A DNA stretch of 64,000 nt. Origin: Kordiimonas pumila. GTDB taxonomy: Bacteria; Pseudomonadota; Alphaproteobacteria; Sphingomonadales; Kordiimonadaceae. Under the pieces are notes generated by a model. That model worked only from the letters and a program-made list of their open reading frames with translations. It did no database searches and was not told the origin of the DNA. Shown here one piece after another: positions 45,066-54,667 of this stretch. The stretch covers positions 3,334,501 through 3,398,500 of the forward strand of contig NZ_CP061205.1 of assembly GCF_015240255.1 (NCBI RefSeq), in the 5' to 3' direction. Each line of letters opens with the position of its first letter. Position 1 is the stretch's first letter. The position numbers were made by a program, and so were the translations under genes.

Positions 45066-46055
45066 GTGCTGAAACGACTATATCAGGCTTTTGACCCCTA
45101 TATTGCGCTTATGTTTGCCACGATACTGATTGCGGCCATTATGCCTGCACATGGCAAAGGAGCAGTTGTTGCGGGCACCGCAGCTGATATTGGCATCATT
45201 TTTCTGTTCTTTCTGTATGGTGCACGCCTCTCCCCCCAAGCGGCGCTCGGCGGCCTGCTTAACTGGCGGCTTCATATTGCAGTGCTTCTCAGCACGTTTG
45301 CACTTTTTCCAGTGCTTGGGCTTTCTTTACAGTATTTTATTCCAGCCAGCTTCCCTCCCGCTTTGGTAACCGGCATTTTATTTCTCTGTGTGCTGCCCTC
45401 TACCGTTCAGTCATCCATTGCTTTCACATCAATCGCCAGAGGGAACGTTCCTGCTGCCATATGCTCAGCGTCTGCATCAAACATGCTAGGGGTCTTCATA
45501 AGCCCTATTCTCGCCGGGTGGTTACTACAAGCCCAAGGTGTTGAATTATCCTTCGGAATTTTTAGGGACATTACCTTGCAACTCTTGGCCCCCTTCCTTG
45601 CGGGCCAGTTACTGAGGCGCTGGATTGGGGGCTGGATACAGGAAAAGAAAGCCGTTCTTAGCTACGTGGACCGGGGCTCTATTTTGCTCATTATTTATGT
45701 TGCTTTTTCCAAAGGTATGGTGGACCACATCTGGCAACAGGTTGAATTATATGATCTTATTTTCTTGTTTGGGGTGCTCACCCTCTTGCTGGCAGTTGTT
45801 CTTGCTATAACCGCTCTTATTGCCCGTAAACTTTTGCATCTAAGCCGAGAAGACGAAATCGTATTACAGTTTTGCGGCTCTAAAAAATCGCTAGCAAGTG
45901 GGCTGCCTATTTCCAGTGTGCTTTTTGCAGGCCCTCAGGTTGGCTTAATTATTCTACCCTTAATGCTGTTTCACCAATGGCAATTAATTGTCTGCGCGGT
46001 ACTAGCGCGCCGATATGCTGCACAGCCTGAGCTAAAAACGGATTTGGTAAAATAA
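45066..46055 (+). CDS. Bile acid:sodium symporter-like (BASS/YfeH-type) carrier
   Basis: The 329-residue protein has about 9-10 hydrophobic helices. IFLFFLYGARLSPQAALGGLLNWRLHI, FLCVLPSTVQSSIAFTSIARGNVPAAICSASASNMLGVFISPI and LQFCGSKKSLASGLPISSVLF are hallmark stretches of the SBF-like (YfeH) branch. Such carriers use Na+ to move organic anions. The GTG start at 45066 has AAAGGAG 7 bases upstream. Control by the divergent LysR gene is likely. Confidence 0.88.
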   Translation: MLKRLYQAFDPYIALMFATILIAAIMPAHGKGAVVAGTAADIGIIFLFFLYGARLSPQAALGGLLNWRLHIAVLLSTFALFPVLGLSLQYFIPASFPPALVTGILFLCVLPSTVQSSIAFTSIARGNVPAAICSASASNMLGVFISPILAGWLLQAQGVELSFGIFRDITLQLLAPFLAGQLLRRWIGGWIQEKKAVLSYVDRGSILLIIYVAFSKGMVDHIWQQVELYDLIFLFGVLTLLLAVVLAITALIARKLLHLSREDEIVLQFCGSKKSLASGLPISSVLFAGPQVGLIILPLMLFHQWQLIVCAVLARRYAAQPELKTDLVK

Positions 46056-46113
46056 TACCCTAGCCGGATGAGAACGGCATTGTCAGGTAAACGCTATCTG
46101 GCAAACATAAATG

Positions 46114-46155
46114 TACCGCCCTTCCCTAACAGGAAAAGGCGGTAAATGTGTTTTT
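46114..46155. terminator. Bidirectional terminator
   Basis: TACCGCC pairs with GGCGGTA between the convergent carrier and isocitrate lyase genes. Inner CTTCC / GGAAAAG pairing extends the stem, and GTGTTTTTATA follows on the plus strand. Confidence 0.7.
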
Positions 46156-46167
46156 ATAGATCAGCTA

Positions 46168-47805
46168 TTAGCTGAATTGGTTCATTGTGTTGTCTTCACC
46201 AGATGCTTTAAGCGCAGCTTCACCCGCGAAATATTCCTTGTGATCATCACCAACATCGGAACCCGCCATATTCTGGTGCTTCACGCAAGCAATACCTTGG
46301 CGGATTTCCTCGCGCTGAACCTGCTTCACGTAACCGAGCATTGCTTCTTCACCAAAGTAGCGCTTCGCAAGGTTGTCAGTAGACAGTGCAGCCGTGTGGT
46401 AGGTTGGCAGCGTGATCAGGTGGTGGAAAATACCTGCGCGCTTGGAGCCATCCCGCTGGAAGGTGCGAATTTTCTCGTCGGCAACAGCCGCCAATTCCGT
46501 ATCGTCATAATCAATGCTCATCAAGTTGGCACGGTCGTATGATGATACATCCTTACCTTCGGCGGTCCACGCATCAAATACCTGCTGGCGGAAGTTCAGT
46601 GTCCAGTTAAACGACGGCGAGTTGTTATAAACCAGCTTCGCGTTCGGAATAACATCACGGATTCTGTCAACCATACCTGCGATCTGCTCAACGTGTGGCT
46701 TCTCTGTCTCAATCCACAGCAGATCAGCGCCGTTTTGCAGCGAGGTGATGCAATCAAGAACGCAGCGGTCTTCGCCAGTGCCAGCCTTGAACTGGAACAA
46801 GTTCGATGGCAGGCGTTTCGGGCGCAACAGTTTGCCCTCGCGGTTGATTACAACATCGTTTGCCTTCAAATCGCCAGCAGCCACTTCTTCACAGTCAAGG
46901 AAGCTATTATACTGGTCACCAATATCACCGGCTTCTTTTGAGTATGCGATCTGCTTGGTGAGGCCAGCACCTAAGCTGTCTGTGCGTGTCACAACAATAC
47001 CGTTGTCTACGCCCATCTCCAAGAAGGCATAACGGCAAGCGCGAACCTTAGCGAGGAAGTCCTCGTGCGGTACAGTCACTTTACCATCTTGGTGGCCGCA
47101 CTGCTTTTCATCAGACACTTGGTTTTCGATTTGCAGCGCACACGCACCTGCTTCAATCATTTTCTTCGCGAGCAAGTAAGTTGCTTCTGCGTTACCAAAA
47201 CCAGCGTCAATATCCGCAATGATAGGCACAACATGGGTTTGATAATTATCAATCTTACCTTGAACTTCCTTTTCTTGCGCTGCATTGCCAGTCTTGCGTG
47301 CAGCATCTAGGTCACGGAACAACATACCCAGTTCACGGGCATCAGCCTGCTTCAAGAAAGTATAAAGCTCTTCAATTAAGGCAGGAACAGAGGTTTTTTC
47401 GTGCATGGACTGGTCAGGCAGCGGGCCAAACTCAGAGCGAAGCGCCGCAACCATCCAACCAGAAAGATACAGATAGCGCCCTTTCGTGGTGCCGAAATGC
47501 TTCTTGATAGAAATCATCTTCTGCTGACCAATAAACCCGTGCCAACACCCAAGGGACTGCGTGTAATCAGCCGGGTTAGCATCATAAGCTGCCATATCCC
47601 TGCGCATGATATCTGCAGTGTAACGTGCGATATCCAGGCCAGTGTGGAAGCGGTTCTGTGCACGCATACGTGCCACTGCTTCGGCATCGATACCGTCCCA
47701 GGTTCCCTTGTAACTCTTGATCAAGTTTTGAACATTTTGAATGTCATCTTGATAACTCATAGTCTTGGCTCCATCTGGTCTTGCAGTATTATTATCATAA
47801 GGCAT
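46168..47805 (-). CDS. aceA: Isocitrate lyase
   Basis: The 545-residue protein cleaves isocitrate to glyoxylate and succinate in the glyoxylate shunt, used for growth on acetate or fatty acids. ACALQIENQVSDEKQCGHQDGKVTVPHEDFL carries the KxCGH active-site signature (here KQCGH), and VVPIIADIDAGFGNAEATYLLAKKMIEAG the Mg-binding region. Its length matches the ~530-residue proteobacterial class, longer than E. coli AceA. ATG 47805 has GAGGAG; MSYQDD at 47760 is an alternative start. It is divergent from the ScfR-like regulator with TTGTAA repeats between them. Confidence 0.96.
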   Translation of the reverse strand: MPYDNNTARPDGAKTMSYQDDIQNVQNLIKSYKGTWDGIDAEAVARMRAQNRFHTGLDIARYTADIMRRDMAAYDANPADYTQSLGCWHGFIGQQKMISIKKHFGTTKGRYLYLSGWMVAALRSEFGPLPDQSMHEKTSVPALIEELYTFLKQADARELGMLFRDLDAARKTGNAAQEKEVQGKIDNYQTHVVPIIADIDAGFGNAEATYLLAKKMIEAGACALQIENQVSDEKQCGHQDGKVTVPHEDFLAKVRACRYAFLEMGVDNGIVVTRTDSLGAGLTKQIAYSKEAGDIGDQYNSFLDCEEVAAGDLKANDVVINREGKLLRPKRLPSNLFQFKAGTGEDRCVLDCITSLQNGADLLWIETEKPHVEQIAGMVDRIRDVIPNAKLVYNNSPSFNWTLNFRQQVFDAWTAEGKDVSSYDRANLMSIDYDDTELAAVADEKIRTFQRDGSKRAGIFHHLITLPTYHTAALSTDNLAKRYFGEEAMLGYVKQVQREEIRQGIACVKHQNMAGSDVGDDHKEYFAGEAALKASGEDNTMNQFS

Positions 47806-47917
47806 CTCTTTTCTCCTCTAAACAAATCTAGCATTCCCCTTACGGGAATCAGCTGATCTGCCTTGAGGCCAGTTGATAAGCTTTTCTTTCCGTTTTTGCA
47901 CACACCAAAAAGTGAAC

Positions 47918-47962
47918 TTGTAAAATATTACAAATTATTTTGTAAAGTTGTAATATTTGTAA
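47918..47962. promoter_or_regulatory. TTGTAA repeat cluster, candidate ScfR/RamB operator
   Basis: TTGTAA-AATA-TTACAA (47918-47933) is a perfect dyad. TTGTAA recurs as direct repeats at 47940, 47948 and 47957, all in the 185-base gap between isocitrate lyase and its divergent regulator. The start of the regulator is 29 bases beyond the last copy, which suits autorepression plus control of aceA. Confidence 0.65.
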
Positions 47963-47990
47963 TATTATGAATGTAAGAAAAGAGGTAAAC

Positions 47991-49382
47991 ATGGCAACAG
48001 AGCGCAGTACATTCATGGGTCCAAGAATACGCCGCCTTCGGCGTGACCTTGGTCTTACACAGGTTGTAATGGCAGAAGACCTTGATGTCTCGCCGTCCTA
48101 TATCGCCCTTATTGAAAACAACCAGCGCCCCGTTACCGCAACAATGCTTTTGAAGCTTGCCGACATTTACCGCACTGACATTGCGTCGTTAGCGCGGGGT
48201 TCCGGAGATGATTTCAATGCCCAAATGATCGCAGTATTCAAGGCCCCTTTATTCTCTGATCTTGGGCTTTCCCCGCTCGAAATACAGGATTTCGGCAGCA
48301 CTTTCCCCGCCACAGCAGAGGCCGTGATCCGGCTTTATACAGCGTATCAGGAAGGCCAACTAGCCTTAGCCGACCAATCCGGCGGTGAAACAGCAGGGCC
48401 TGACCCCGTGAGCGAAGCGAGACGTTTCCTCGCTGCACGCAAAAATTACTTTATAGAAATTGACAATCGGGCAGAGGATTTATCACAGGATATTAAGCGG
48501 GCCGGTGGCTATGAGAAATATTTTGCCGACCAGCGCCTAAAGGTTCGACACCTGCCTTCTGATGTCATGGTCGGGTTTACGCGGCGCCTTGATATGCACC
48601 GCAGGGAAATCATTTTGGATGAAGCACTTGATAAAGCCAGTGCAACTTTTCAGCTTGCACTGCAAATTGTCTATATGGAGATGATAGATGTCATTTCAGA
48701 CATTCTAGCAGGCACTAGTTTCGACACTGAAAGCGGTGAAAAACTGACCCGCCGTGCCCTAGCCAACTATGCTGCCGGCGCTATCATGATGCCTTACCGT
48801 GCCTTTGCGAAAGCTGCAAAAACCCGCCTCTATGATATTGAGGCAATAGGGCGCCAGTTCGGCGCCAGTTTTGAGCAGGTCGCACACCGCCTAACAACAT
48901 TGCAAAAGCCGGGACAAGAAGGTGTACCCTTCTTTTTCATTAGGGTGGATGCTGCTGGCAATGTTTCCAAGCGCTTGGACGGAGCGGGCTTTCCCTTCGC
49001 CCGGCACGGTGGTTCGTGCCCACTCTGGAGCCTTCACGGTGCCTTTAGTAACCCGCGACGGGTTTTAACACAGTGGGTGGAACTACCGGACGGTGAGAGA
49101 TTTTTTTCCATTGTGCGCACAGTAACAGCGGGCGGAGGTGGTTACGGGCGACCCAGCATGGAACGCGCCATTGCCCTTTGCTGTTCATCACAGCATGCCC
49201 ATAAGCTCATTTATACAAAGAATACAGAAATCTCGGCTGTAAAACCAACGCCGATAGGTATCACATGCCGCCTGTGCCACCGCGCTGACTGCCTTGCCCG
49301 CGCAGAGCCGCCCATTGGCCGCGCACTTCTGTCGGATGATATTCGCCGGCCAGTAACACCGTTCGGTTTAGCAGACCCCTAA
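47991..49382 (+). CDS. Short-chain fatty acyl-CoA regulator (ScfR/RamB family)
   Basis: The protein has 463 residues from ATG 47991, with an AGAGGT site. N-terminal XRE-type HTH: GPRIRRLRRDLGLTQVVMAEDLDVSPSYIALIENNQRPVT. The central region resembles the IrrE/ImmA-like domain (EMIDVISDILAG, LTRRALANYAAGAIMMPY), and the C-terminal DUF2083-type part ends in a Cys cluster TCRLCHRADCLARAEPP. Family members sense acyl-CoA and control glyoxylate-shunt and propionate genes. Divergence from aceA strongly supports that role here. Confidence 0.9.
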   Translation: MATERSTFMGPRIRRLRRDLGLTQVVMAEDLDVSPSYIALIENNQRPVTATMLLKLADIYRTDIASLARGSGDDFNAQMIAVFKAPLFSDLGLSPLEIQDFGSTFPATAEAVIRLYTAYQEGQLALADQSGGETAGPDPVSEARRFLAARKNYFIEIDNRAEDLSQDIKRAGGYEKYFADQRLKVRHLPSDVMVGFTRRLDMHRREIILDEALDKASATFQLALQIVYMEMIDVISDILAGTSFDTESGEKLTRRALANYAAGAIMMPYRAFAKAAKTRLYDIEAIGRQFGASFEQVAHRLTTLQKPGQEGVPFFFIRVDAAGNVSKRLDGAGFPFARHGGSCPLWSLHGAFSNPRRVLTQWVELPDGERFFSIVRTVTAGGGGYGRPSMERAIALCCSSQHAHKLIYTKNTEISAVKPTPIGITCRLCHRADCLARAEPPIGRALLSDDIRRPVTPFGLADP

Positions 49383-49532
49383 ACCACGCCCCGACCCCCA
49401 TTAAACACGAAACGTGTACAGTTTGTATATAGATTACATATTGTACATGATTAAAATACCAATACCGTATGTGTAGCTATATGTCGCCGTAAGGGAACGA
49501 CTTCCAGTTTGCTAACATAGGGAGACAACGTC

Positions 49533-51581
49533 GTGAAACTATTCTGGGTTCTGCTGTCATGCTTTTATCTGGCTATTCCTGCACAGGCTTTAGAAAGAAA
49601 ACTTCAGCCAGATGATATCTTCTCCCTTCAGTATGCATCAGACCCACAGGTTTCGCCCAATGAAAAACAGATCGTTTACGTACGACATTTCAGCGACGTA
49701 ATGACAGACCAACGCTACGCCAACCTAGCGCTGGTTACCGTTGATGGATCAAGCCATACTGACCTAACGCACGGCAACCAGATCGATACCTCACCCCGGT
49801 GGTCACCAGACGGAAAAAAGATAACCTTTATTTCTAACCAGTCAGGCTCCCCGCAGTTGCTACTCCTTGATGTTGCAACCGGCAAAAAAACAGCCCTTAC
49901 CCAGTTAGATGCCAGGCCCCACGCCTATGCGTGGTCACCAGACGGCGCACGGATTGCGCTGATTAAGAATGACCCTGCCGCACCTCTGACAGTTGCGGAA
50001 CCTGCAAACAAACCCAAAGGCGCTGAATGGTCTCCCCCTATTGTTTATACAGACAGGCTGGGCGGGCGGGCCAACGGAGTTGGGGCAGAAGAACCGGGCA
50101 CCAATGAAATTTATATCCTTGATATAAAATCAAAAAAACTGACACAGCTCACAAAAGACGCCCGTGAATGGGGCCGCTATGGACATGCGAACCACACATA
50201 CCATATTGCCTGGGCTGACAATGAGACCATTTTGTCGGTAGCACGTGACCAACACGCGGAAGAGTTTGCGCTAAAAGACCCTAATATATTTGAAATTTCC
50301 GCCTCAGGCGGAAAAGTTCGCCAAATTACAGACCGGGTGGGGCCTGACAACACGCCCCTAGCATCACCAGATGGCCGCTATATTGCCTATGTGGGGTATG
50401 ATGACAAAAAGCGTGGTTACCAGATCGGCAAGCTATATGTGATGGACCGCGAAAGCAGGAAAATTTCGGTTCTGGGAGAAAACTTTGACCGGACCCTTAA
50501 AAAACCGGTTTGGCGGCAGGACAGCAAAGCCCTTTATGCCATGTATGATGACCACGGCATCACTAAAGTAGCGGAGTTTAATTTGTCTGGCGAGCAAACA
50601 GAGATTGCCGCGAACATAGGCACAGGAGGCACCAGTTATGGCGGCGGGTCATATTCTATTGTAGGAAAAACCATAGCTCTCACCGGTACATCACCAGAAC
50701 TGGTGGGGGACATCTTTACAGGCCATGTTGGCAACCCCTTGCACCAGCTTACGGATCTCAATAAAAAACTTATGGACAACATCACACTCGGTCATGTTGA
50801 AGAAATAAACTGGGCATCCTCGCATGATGGCTGGCCAATGCAAGGCTGGGCAATTTACCCTCCCGATTTTGACAAAAGCAAAAAATACCCACTGATCCTT
50901 GAAATTCATGGAGGGCCATGGCTGAACTATGGCCCACGCTTTGACGCCGAAAAACAGCTTTATGCCGCGGCAGGGTTCATTGTGCTTTACCCCAACCCCC
51001 GCGGTAGCACCAGCTACGGCGAGGAATTTGCCATGGGCATTCACCATCTTTACCCCGGCAACGACTATGATGACCTGATGTCAGGTGTTGATGCAATGCT
51101 CGATAAAGGCTTTGTCAACAAAAACAGGCTGTATGTGACAGGTGGCAGTGGCGGCGGGCTGCTAACCGAATGGATCACGGTCAAAACCGACCGTTTTCAG
51201 GCAGCAGCCTCCTTCTATCCCGTCACAAACTGGGTAAGTGCTGTAACAACCACAGATATTCCGTCCTTCCTGCAAAGCTGGTTCCCCGGTTCACTTTGGG
51301 AAAACCCCGAAGCCTACCAAAAATTTTCACCCCTGTATTTCGCTGACAAGGTTAAAACACCCACCTTAATCATGTCGGGAGACAATGACTGGCGCACACC
51401 CTTTTCCGAGGCAGAACAGTGGTTTGGTGCCCTTAGGCTCAACAATGTAGACGCTGTATTGGCACGGGTTCCGGGTGAATCTCATGGGTCTTCTGGCTGG
51501 CGCCCAAGCCACCAGATCGAAAAAGTGGAGAGTGTAAAAGCATGGTTTAACCGCTATAGCACAACAGTATCAACTCACTAA
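49533..51581 (+). CDS. Exported S9-family (prolyl-oligopeptidase-like) peptidase
   Basis: The 682-residue protein has signal peptide [15 protein letters not shown] seven-bladed WD/TolB-like propeller (repeats of [15 protein letters not shown] type) is followed by the catalytic alpha/beta domain from about residue 425. The nucleophile Ser is in [13 protein letters not shown], Asp in [15 protein letters not shown], His in GESHGSSG. It should be a periplasmic acylaminoacyl- or dipeptidyl-peptidase. The GTG start at 49533 has a GGGAGA site. It is the last core-like gene before the accessory region. Confidence 0.92.
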   Translation: MKLFWVLLSCFYLAIPAQALERKLQPDDIFSLQYASDPQVSPNEKQIVYVRHFSDVMTDQRYANLALVTVDGSSHTDLTHGNQIDTSPRWSPDGKKITFISNQSGSPQLLLLDVATGKKTALTQLDARPHAYAWSPDGARIALIKNDPAAPLTVAEPANKPKGAEWSPPIVYTDRLGGRANGVGAEEPGTNEIYILDIKSKKLTQLTKDAREWGRYGHANHTYHIAWADNETILSVARDQHAEEFALKDPNIFEISASGGKVRQITDRVGPDNTPLASPDGRYIAYVGYDDKKRGYQIGKLYVMDRESRKISVLGENFDRTLKKPVWRQDSKALYAMYDDHGITKVAEFNLSGEQTEIAANIGTGGTSYGGGSYSIVGKTIALTGTSPELVGDIFTGHVGNPLHQLTDLNKKLMDNITLGHVEEINWASSHDGWPMQGWAIYPPDFDKSKKYPLILEIHGGPWLNYGPRFDAEKQLYAAAGFIVLYPNPRGSTSYGEEFAMGIHHLYPGNDYDDLMSGVDAMLDKGFVNKNRLYVTGGSGGGLLTEWITVKTDRFQAAASFYPVTNWVSAVTTTDIPSFLQSWFPGSLWENPEAYQKFSPLYFADKVKTPTLIMSGDNDWRTPFSEAEQWFGALRLNNVDAVLARVPGESHGSSGWRPSHQIEKVESVKAWFNRYSTTVSTH

Positions 51582-51604
51582 CGAAAGCGCCTAAGCTTGG
51601 CCTA

Positions 51605-52033
51605 ATTGGACGGTTCGCTCGTGAACTGCAGACCGACCCCATCGGCTATGAAGATAATATGAACATGTATGGCTACGTAGCTAATGATCCGGTGAATGGG
51701 ATTGATCCAACGGGGGAAGTAACATGCAGTATTAGGACAACAACATATGATGTTACTGCTAGTTCCGGCAATCAGTCAGCTTTTTTAGGCTCTCAGACGG
51801 TATCCACGGTGGAGGGTTGCTACTGGGAGGGTACAAATGCTGTGTCGCGCTTTTTTGAAAAAGGGGCATTTTCTACCCTATTTGAGGCTCATAAACTATT
51901 GAAAGATACCTGGGGGGCTCATGAGCTAACTGGTGAAGAATTTGAACAGAATATGCAGGAAATATATAAAAATGCAGCCTTTCCAGATGGTGTGTTACCA
52001 ACCCCTGCTCAATACCTAATGGATATCTGTTAA
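51605..52033 (+). pseudogene. Orphan C-terminal tail of an RHS-repeat protein
   Basis: In one frame the sequence reads [20 protein letters not shown], then [18 protein letters not shown], the RHS-associated core that ends every RHS toxin's repeat shell, followed by a unique 100-residue tip. No RHS shell, start codon or ribosome site precedes it, and it begins 24 bases after the S9 peptidase stop. It is therefore a broken-off or displaced toxin-tip cassette, as seen at the ends of RHS loci after recombination. The tip ([18 protein letters not shown]...) matches no toxin I recognise. Confidence 0.8.
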
Positions 52034-52044
52034 ATTGGCCATCG

Positions 52045-52395
52045 ATGGATAAAACCTCAATTGTTAAAGATGGAAAAACATATGTGGAAGGAACAATTGT
52101 AAGCTATGACGTAACCAGAAAATATATAGTGGGGTTAAGGCTTAAACTTCAGCCTGTTGTATGTGGAGACACTCAAAATACCATGGTTACAAATACCAAA
52201 ATGTATTTTGTTTTGAATAAAGCGAATGGAAACTTGATTCATTATACCTCTGAAGAGAAGTTTAAAGCAAAACTGACAGAGTTGGATATAGCGGATGACG
52301 TTGAACTAGACTATTCACAATTAGATTTTGTATGGAAGTATGAATCCACAGGATATAACTATAGCGCATATAGGAGATCATGTCAGCCTAAGTAG
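52045..52395 (+). CDS. Hypothetical protein after the RHS tip
   Basis: The 116-residue protein begins 11 bases after the RHS tail stop. It is beta-strand rich (TYVEGTIVSYDVTRKYIVGLRLKLQPVV), acidic near LDIADDVELDYSQLDF, without signal peptide or membrane segment. Directly following an RHS tip is the usual place for an immunity gene, so it may be one, but no family is recognised and the Shine-Dalgarno is weak. It could also be a continuation of the tip through a frameshift. The 190 bases to the next gene show only an AT-rich spacer. Confidence 0.5.
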   Translation: MDKTSIVKDGKTYVEGTIVSYDVTRKYIVGLRLKLQPVVCGDTQNTMVTNTKMYFVLNKANGNLIHYTSEEKFKAKLTELDIADDVELDYSQLDFVWKYESTGYNYSAYRRSCQPK

Positions 52396-52585
52396 GATGT
52401 TTCTAAAAGGCACTGCCAGAAAAAAGTTTTCTGCACGGTTTTCGGGGCTGTAAACTGGTGGAATGCCCAATCATTTTTGTTACTTTAAGTCATCATCTGA
52501 AGGTGTAAGAATTTCGGGGAACATAATATTTAAGTGCTATAGTATGCTGTGAAAGGTGGATATGGTTTAGCAGCGTATGGCCTTA

Positions 52586-53623
52586 CTAATTGCCATTCCG
52601 CATTCGTAGAATTTGAATAATACGGTCATAAACAATGTCTGTAAGCAATTCTGTATCATCGCCGTTCGTATTCACAAACTGGATCACTACCGTATCAATA
52701 TCTCTGTGATAACGCGCTATACTTACATAGCCTAGCACCCAGCCTTTATGCTCGTATTCATAAATTGACGCGTATATATCCTGCTCTTTATCAGTAAATA
52801 ACGTGCCATCATTTAGAGCTCTCAGAAAAACACCCACATCCTTAGCGGTTGCAACATACCCTTGATCAAGCTCTTTAAGGTCATCGTCATACCCTACAAA
52901 ATAGCCGCTCATAAGCTCGCCTAAATTAATATCATTTATGGAGAAAAAGGTTCGTTTCAGGCCAAGGGGCACTAATATTTCATCTTTAATATAGTGTTTG
53001 TGATCATAGCCCAGCGTCTTAGTCATTATCTTACCAAGCAGCAGGTAATTTGTGTTGGAATAGCTGTAATCGCTCCCCGGCTTAAAATCTGCTGGTGTGT
53101 CTAAAATCAAATTTAAGTTTTCTTCGCGCCCAATAGATTGTTCTGACCAATGAAAATCATCATGATCTGTGTAATTTGGTATGCCGCTTCGGTGTTGCAC
53201 CAACATGCGTACTGTAATCTCGTCAGCATACTCAATGCGCCCCACGAGCGACGGCACATAGTCCGCAAGCGTTCCATCAAGTGACAAGGCGCCGTTCGCT
53301 ACAAGTTTAGCTACGGCAGACGCATTATACAATTTGCCGATGCTCGCAATTTTGAAAAGCGCGTTTGGATCTGCAGGAATTTTTTTATCTCTATTATGCC
53401 AGCCGCTGGCATAAAATTCAGCTTCTTGTCCCTCCTTTTGGACATAAACAATGATGCCATCCAAGCCATGGTTAACTGCCTCATCAACTTGTTCTTGAAC
53501 GGTCGCAGGGAGAGGGGCAAAATAATAAATCGCAAACTCCCAAGGGGCGAATATCAATATGCTGCTGACGGTCAAAAAAACCGCTATCATCACTCGTATT
53601 ATTAGTTTTTTTCTATTTTTCAT
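52586..53623 (-). CDS. Serine hydrolase, class-C beta-lactamase-like, membrane-anchored
   Basis: The protein has 345 residues from ATG 53623. An N-terminal hydrophobic segment (VMIAVFLTVSSILIFAPW) acts as signal anchor. FKIASIGKLYNASAV holds the SxxK catalytic Ser-Lys; YSYSNTNYLLLGKIM holds the YxN motif. This is a D-alanyl carboxypeptidase/esterase-type fold facing the periplasm. It is shorter than and not closely similar to the serine hydrolase at 14236. It sits alone in the accessory region. Confidence 0.87.
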   Translation of the reverse strand: MKNRKKLIIRVMIAVFLTVSSILIFAPWEFAIYYFAPLPATVQEQVDEAVNHGLDGIIVYVQKEGQEAEFYASGWHNRDKKIPADPNALFKIASIGKLYNASAVAKLVANGALSLDGTLADYVPSLVGRIEYADEITVRMLVQHRSGIPNYTDHDDFHWSEQSIGREENLNLILDTPADFKPGSDYSYSNTNYLLLGKIMTKTLGYDHKHYIKDEILVPLGLKRTFFSINDINLGELMSGYFVGYDDDLKELDQGYVATAKDVGVFLRALNDGTLFTDKEQDIYASIYEYEHKGWVLGYVSIARYHRDIDTVVIQFVNTNGDDTELLTDIVYDRIIQILRMRNGN

Positions 53624-53795
53624 ATTCACTCGACTTTGACATCAAACATGGGTGCATAACAATTTATCAAGGCAACTTCATAATAGCGCATAAATAAGCT
53701 TTATAGCTGTACTAGTTACTAAGGTGTGGACTCAATTGCGCCAACACCCGACGCAAAAGAGCAGCAATGCTGTATCACTTCCAGACCGATTATGC

Positions 53796-54530
53796 CTAAA
53801 TAGTTTGGTAAATCGGCGCGTATATGCCAGTGAACATATGTTTTGGGCGAAGCTGGAAGCTGCCATCAACAATGCGAGCATTTTTAATTCGGTCTATTCG
53901 GAACACTCGGGATGACAATCGAAGGTGATCCCACGCCAAAATATACCATATAGGCCAATTCAGCAGTATATACTGCGTCTCAATCACACGAAGAGTTCGC
54001 TCGCCTGCCTCAGATTGATATTCGATCTCCAAGAAATTCCGCCGTAAAAATGATTCCGCTATACTCTCGGAAATTCGCTGATCTGGTGCCGTATAATGGG
54101 ATACTATATTGTTTGCCGCATTGTCGCCAATCATTATACGTTTACGGATAGTGCTGACTGAGCTTCGCTGCTTTTGAGGGAAGGCTTGGAAAAGCTTCTG
54201 CTTGATAGCTTTCAGATTGCCAGTTAGCAGTGGTGATTGCAGAGACTCCATAATCGCTAATGAGAGTATTAGTTCAACTACCTCATGATGGTTTAAATTC
54301 AGGCGTTCAATTCCCCACCGACCATTCAGGCGAATACCTCCCCCACGCCCCCTATCCGATTCAATGGGATAACCGGCATGCCTTAGCTCTGCCAGTTCAC
54401 GCATCAACGTACGCTGGCTAACACCCAGATGTTCACGTAAGTCTGAGGTCTTCCAGTGCTCCTCAGATCGAAGCAGGCCGATGAGGCGGTTACGCCGCTC
54501 GGCACGTTGTTCAAAGCTGGTATTTATCAT
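53796..54530 (-). CDS. YafY-type HTH and WYL-domain transcriptional regulator
   Basis: The protein has 244 residues from ATG 54530; the frame extends to 54644 but would overlap the divergent promoter. HTH: RLIGLLRSEEHWKTSDLREHLGVSQRTLMRELAELRHAGYPIESDRGRGGGIRL. The WYL domain follows at about 140-220, with LEIEYQSEAGERTLRVIETQYILLNWPIWYILAWDHL. WYL domains bind small ligands or nucleic acid. It is divergent from the glutathione transferase; the TGCCATATA direct repeat between them overlaps its promoter. Confidence 0.85.
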   Translation of the reverse strand: MINTSFEQRAERRNRLIGLLRSEEHWKTSDLREHLGVSQRTLMRELAELRHAGYPIESDRGRGGGIRLNGRWGIERLNLNHHEVVELILSLAIMESLQSPLLTGNLKAIKQKLFQAFPQKQRSSVSTIRKRIMIGDNAANNIVSHYTAPDQRISESIAESFLRRNFLEIEYQSEAGERTLRVIETQYILLNWPIWYILAWDHLRLSSRVFRIDRIKNARIVDGSFQLRPKHMFTGIYAPIYQTI

Positions 54531-54539
54531 CAGTTTAAT

Positions 54540-54569
54540 ATGCCATATAACGGCATAAATTGCCATATA
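54540..54569. promoter_or_regulatory. Candidate WYL-regulator operator
   Basis: TGCCATATA occurs at 54541-54549 and 54561-54569, exactly 20 bases apart, and the first copy also forms an inverted repeat ATGCC-N7-GGCAT (54540-54556). It lies just upstream of the regulator start in the divergent gap. Confidence 0.55.
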
Positions 54570-54667
54570 CTTCAAACCAGTGGGAATAATCCACTCTAAA
54601 TGGCAATAGCCCATAGCCATCAAAGTATTTTTCAACTTCTCCATATGGATACGAGGAACTCTAAAAT

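Noticed and set aside
47918-47962. CRISPR-like short repeats at the TTGTAA cluster
   Set aside because: Repeats are 6 bases at irregular spacing with no spacers of constant length; an operator explains them better. No CRISPR array is present in the window.
52045-52395. Reading the 116-residue protein as a frameshifted continuation of the RHS tip
   Set aside because: The two frames are separated by a clear stop and 11 bases, and no sequence continuity is visible; it was kept as a separate low-confidence gene.
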